Below are positions 61,347 to 64,000 of a DNA stretch of 64,000 bases, piece after piece. The position numbers were made by a program, and so were the translations under genes. The stretch's first letter is position 1; each line of letters opens with the position of its first letter. The notes below the pieces were generated by a model, which worked only from the letters and a program-made list of their open reading frames with translations, had not been told where the DNA came from and did no database searches. This DNA is from Hymenobacter wooponensis (lineage in GTDB: Bacteria; Bacteroidota; Bacteroidia; Cytophagales; Hymenobacteraceae), in assembly GCF_004745865.1 (NCBI RefSeq), contig NZ_SRKZ01000004.1:186001-250000 (forward strand), given 5' to 3'.

Positions 61347-62847
61347 GCCGTTGGGTGGTTTGTTGTGGTAGAATAGAATTCAAGTTTTCTTGCCAGCGGG
61401 CGTAGGCCACCTGGTATTGCTCTTGCAGCTCGGGCGTAGGCGTCTGCGTCAGGATGCGCTCTAGGCCAACAAAAGCGTCGTCGGTGCTGGCGTACACGCC
61501 CGCTCCCACGCCGGCGCCACGGGCCGCGCCCTGGGCTGCATCGGTGTTGTAGAGTTCCAGCTCTACTCCGGCGCAGTTCACGAAAGCTTCCCGGAACACC
61601 GGGCTCAGGAACATATTGGCGTTGCCGGCGCGCACCTTGCGCACCTGCACGCCCGACTGGCGCATGATGTCAATGCCATAGTTGAGGGCGAAGACGATGC
61701 CCTCCTGGGCGGCACGCAGCACGTGGTTGCGGCTGTGCACGTTGAAGTTTAGACCACGCAGCTCAGCGTTGGTAGGCCGGTTTTCGAGGATGCGCTCGGC
61801 GCCGTTGCCGAAGGGCAGGAACACGAGGCCCTCCGCTCCTACCGGTGCTTGCGCGGCCAGTTGGTTCATTTCGTCGTAGGGCAGTTCCCCTACCACTTTG
61901 CGCAGCCAGCTATTCAGAATGCCGGTGCCGTTCATGCACATCAGCACGCCATTCTTGGGCTGCTCGGGAGTGCTGTTTACGTGCACGAAGGCATTTACCC
62001 GGGAGCGGGGGTCGGCAGTGGGCGTTTCGCTGATACCGTATACCACGCCGCTCGTTCCGGCCGTAGCGGCTATTTCGCCGGCGTGCAGCACGTTGAGGGA
62101 GAAGGCATTGTTGGGCTGGTCGCCGGCCCGGTAGCTGATGGGCGTACCGGCGTGCAGGCCTAGCTCCTGCGCAGCCTCCGGCGTGAGCCGGCCCTGCTCC
62201 GAGAAGGTTTCTACCACCTCGGGCAGCAGGTCGTGGCTAATGCCGTAGTAGTCCAGCAAGTCCTGCGCAATGGCCTGCTCCCGGAAGTTCCAGAACACCC
62301 CTTCCGACAAGCCCGATACCGTAGTCTGCATCAGGCCGGTCATCTGGTAGGCGATATAGTCGCCGGGCAGCTGAATCTTATAAATCTGCGCGTACAGGTC
62401 GGGCTCGTTTTCCTTTACCCACTTCAGCTTAGAAGCGGTAAAGTTGCCCGGTGAGTTCAGGTAGTTGCTGAGGCAGTGCTCCTCGCCCAGCTCAGCAAAC
62501 GCTTGGTTACCCAGGTCCACGGCGCGGCTGTCGCACCAGATGATGGCGGGGCGCAGCACTTTGCCCTGCTTATCAAGCAGAACAAGGCCGTGCATTTGAT
62601 ACGTGATGCCGATGCCGGCTACCAGGGAAGCATCGAAGCCGTAGTTATGCTTAAGCTCCTGGGTAGCATTGATGGCTTCCTGCCACCACCGCTCGGGGCG
62701 CTGCTCTGCCCAGTCGGCCGCCTCCACGGTAATCTCCATCTCCTTCTTGGGCGACGTGACGCTAGCCAGGCATTTGCCCGTTTCAGCGTTAAGCAGAGCT
62801 ACCTTAATAGAGGAGCTTCCGATATCAAACCCGAGTAGGTATTTCAT
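61324..62847 (-). CDS. xylB: Xylulokinase
   Basis: FGGY-family sugar kinase that phosphorylates D-xylulose to xylulose 5-phosphate. The ATG at 62847 gives 507 residues starting [19 protein letters not shown] (phosphate-binding motif); 17 extra codons upstream are not family-like. [20 protein letters not shown] (substrate region), [11 protein letters not shown], and the second-domain motif [11 protein letters not shown] are present, with the catalytic Asp in [14 protein letters not shown]. It is the first gene of xylB-xylA and lies 215 bp from a LacI-type operator. Confidence 0.96.
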   Translation of the reverse strand: MKYLLGFDIGSSSIKVALLNAETGKCLASVTSPKKEMEITVEAADWAEQRPERWWQEAINATQELKHNYGFDASLVAGIGITYQMHGLVLLDKQGKVLRPAIIWCDSRAVDLGNQAFAELGEEHCLSNYLNSPGNFTASKLKWVKENEPDLYAQIYKIQLPGDYIAYQMTGLMQTTVSGLSEGVFWNFREQAIAQDLLDYYGISHDLLPEVVETFSEQGRLTPEAAQELGLHAGTPISYRAGDQPNNAFSLNVLHAGEIAATAGTSGVVYGISETPTADPRSRVNAFVHVNSTPEQPKNGVLMCMNGTGILNSWLRKVVGELPYDEMNQLAAQAPVGAEGLVFLPFGNGAERILENRPTNAELRGLNFNVHSRNHVLRAAQEGIVFALNYGIDIMRQSGVQVRKVRAGNANMFLSPVFREAFVNCAGVELELYNTDAAQGAARGAGVGAGVYASTDDAFVGLERILTQTPTPELQEQYQVAYARWQENLNSILPQQTTQRHVHQHAF

Positions 62848-63061
62848 GGGTGGAACTGCAGTGAAGCGTCGTTGGTGAGAGCGGCACAACCCACTCACAC
62901 GATAAAATTATATTTTCGATACAAGATCCAGCGCTAGAGCTAACATGGTGTGTAACCACTCACCCCCCGCTTTGCCCTCATTTCGTTATCGAATATACAG
63001 CAACAAATAGTATCGCACGACAAATGAAAAAGGCCTCAATTGGCTAAAATTCAAATAAAAA

Positions 63062-63093
63062 TATCGAAACCGTTTCCGGAAACGGTTTCGATA
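63062..63093. promoter_or_regulatory. Perfect 32-bp palindromic operator, LacI-type
   Basis: The 16-bp half-site TATCGAAACCGTTTCC is followed directly by its exact complement. The centre CC-GG with GTTTCC/GGAAAC arms resembles LacI/GalR-family operators. It lies upstream of xylBA and downstream of the second GH10 gene. Several nearby TATCGA words (62912, 62983) might be partial sites. Confidence 0.7.
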
Positions 63094-63145
63094 GCAAGTT
63101 GCCCGCAATTTTATTTTCGTAGAATATCTTCAAATAATGAAACGC

Positions 63146-63183
63146 ATAAAGCGCGAGCCATTTTCGAATGACTCGCGCTTTAT
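63146..63183 (-). terminator. Hairpin downstream of the second GH10 gene
   Basis: ATAAAGCGCGAG and CTCGCGCTTTAT form a perfect 12-bp stem with a 14-nt loop and AT-rich flanks. It is about 190 bp after the GH10 stop, so it may end that transcript before the operator. Confidence 0.7.
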
Positions 63184-63373
63184 AGCAAATAGTACCATTT
63201 ATTTAAACAAGCCCATTCTGCTAGGCCAGTGCTTTACTTTATATACAACCAAGTGGCCACCCTGGCACCCTGAGTATAACGCTTCAGTGGCCTAGCAACT
63301 ATGAGTACGCTGCCCTAAGGCCTGCTTTTTATTGAGCTGTGAATCTGGCAGACATGCCCTATACTATAGTATA

Positions 63374-64000
63374 TTACTTGCTTTTCTGGGCCGCTTGCAC
63401 TACTGCCTGAAAGGCTGGCTTAGACTCATAATTACGATCAAACAATAGTGGGTAGCTGGTGCGGCCTTTAATGGGCCAATCATTCAACCAGGAATCTGCA
63501 TCTGTAACGCCCCATAAGGTGATGCGGTCAATGACGTCGCGGTGCTTGTGGAACAGCGCAAACAGGTCAGCATACCGCTTGGTTAGCTGTTGCTGCACAG
63601 AGTCGGGCAGACTTGCCTGGTAAGGATTGTATTGCGTGGCTGCGGCGTAGTTTTCGGAAATATCGGCACCTCCCTGACGGCGGCTAGGCTTAGGCAGCAC
63701 ATCAACGTCCAGCTCAGTAAAGTTGACATGCACCCCCAATTTCGAGAAGGCCACTATACTGGCCTCAATCTGCTCAATACTGGGCTGTTTCAGGCCGTAA
63801 TGCCCCTGCATCCCAATAGCCGTTACCTTGATGCCTTTTGCCTGCAAGCCTTTCACCAACTTAATCACTCCATCCCGCTTTTCCGGGCGGTAGAGGCTGT
63901 AGTCATTATAGTAGAGCTCCGCTTTCGGGTCGGCTTTGTGGGCATACTCAAAGGCTTTGGCGGCGAAGTCTTCGCCAAGGATTTCCAGCCACTTGGTTTT
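63374..64000 (-). CDS. GH10 endo-1,4-beta-xylanase, 5' part outside the window
   Basis: The reading frame is open to the last base of the window, so at least 208 residues are visible and the gene begins beyond the right edge. The visible part starts KTKWLEILGEDFAAKAFEYA and includes YYNDYSLYRPEKRDG, MQGHYGLKQPSIEQI, the nucleophile Glu in VHVNFTELDVDVLPKP and TLWGVTDADSWLNDWP. The acid/base Glu lies outside. An ATG at 63868 is internal. It resembles the GH10 at 56854 in layout but not closely enough to be a recent copy. Confidence 0.92.
   Translation of the reverse strand, partial: KTKWLEILGEDFAAKAFEYAHKADPKAELYYNDYSLYRPEKRDGVIKLVKGLQAKGIKVTAIGMQGHYGLKQPSIEQIEASIVAFSKLGVHVNFTELDVDVLPKPSRRQGGADISENYAAATQYNPYQASLPDSVQQQLTKRYADLFALFHKHRDVIDRITLWGVTDADSWLNDWPIKGRTSYPLLFDRNYESKPAFQAVVQAAQKSK

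Larger units (their letters stand above)
62848..63373. other. AT-rich control region of the xylan cluster
   Basis: A 526-bp gap clearly lower in GC than its neighbours. It holds a 32-bp palindromic operator (63062-63093), a hairpin (63146-63183) and two GGCCTAG copies near 63220 and 63290. No gene was recognised. The xylB promoter must lie to the left of the operator. Confidence 0.6.

Noticed and set aside
50335..64000. Searched for a SusC/SusD pair, an AraC/hybrid sensor or LacI gene in the xylan block
   Set aside because: None of the reading frames there shows TonB-dependent receptor, SusD or regulator motifs; they may lie outside the window.

Overview
The window reads as chromosomal DNA from a Bacteroidota bacterium of the Hymenobacter type (Cytophagales). 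Supporting signs are the moderately high GC with dense genes, Bacteroidota-type promoters (TTG, 19 nt, TAnnTTTG) in front of two tRNA-Glu genes, a fused transaldolase/phosphoglucose isomerase, a TIGR02757 protein, a MutS2, several GTG/TTG starts without Shine-Dalgarno sequences, and a large set of carbohydrate-active enzymes. The genus is inferred from gene content, not from a marker-gene search. No phage, insertion sequence, CRISPR array or integrase was seen.

Layout. 1-23.6 kb is mostly housekeeping: an unknown gene cut by the left edge, a MIP channel, a FucP-type sugar permease, murB, an ECF sigma factor with a small overlapping membrane partner, lgt, rlmF, mutS2, a TIGR02757 protein, a LysM protein, kdsB, a lipid-kinase/SUI1/HPP/DUF1622 run, gap, tRNA-Glu, a Crp-type regulator, DUF4260, a fused OtsBA trehalose synthase/phosphatase converging on a GH15 hydrolase, a TVP38-type membrane protein and a second identical tRNA-Glu. 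23.9-30.2 kb is an accessory island read leftward: a cyclophilin-like lipoprotein, an alcohol dehydrogenase remnant, a RibD-type reductase, an AraC regulator, two cupins, an acetyltransferase, a frameshifted aldo/keto reductase and an intact one. 30.6-43.7 kb holds a large unknown envelope protein, an MFS exporter with a C-terminal monooxygenase-like domain, an ABC exporter, a MaoC hydratase, a secreted metallopeptidase, a second Crp/Fnr regulator with a short-chain dehydrogenase under a matching operator, a quinone oxidoreductase, PhzF and an Fpg glycosylase. 43.7-50 kb carries paired inverted repeats, a cNMP/CBS/DUF294 protein overlapping a membrane-anchored exonuclease, and the Tal-Pgi fusion.

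50.3-64 kb is a leftward (glucurono)arabinoxylan utilisation block: GalM, GH127 beta-L-arabinofuranosidase, GH115 alpha-glucuronidase, GH10 xylanase, GH51 arabinofuranosidase, XylA, XylB and a second GH10 cut by the right edge. Extracellular or periplasmic enzymes strip side chains and cut the backbone, XylB-XylA take xylose into the pentose phosphate pathway, and the neighbouring Tal-Pgi enzyme links that pathway to glycolysis. A perfect 32-bp palindrome upstream of xylB looks like a LacI-family operator. No SusC/SusD pair lies in the window.

The structure that gene calling does not explain is: (i) a very frequent heptamer GGCCTAG/CTAGGCC, about 75 copies by eye; (ii) a family of long dispersed inverted repeats, three of which share a loop core that contains that heptamer; (iii) two Fnr-like dyads with a compensatory base-pair change, in front of a regulator and its neighbour; and (iv) several isolated perfect palindromes.
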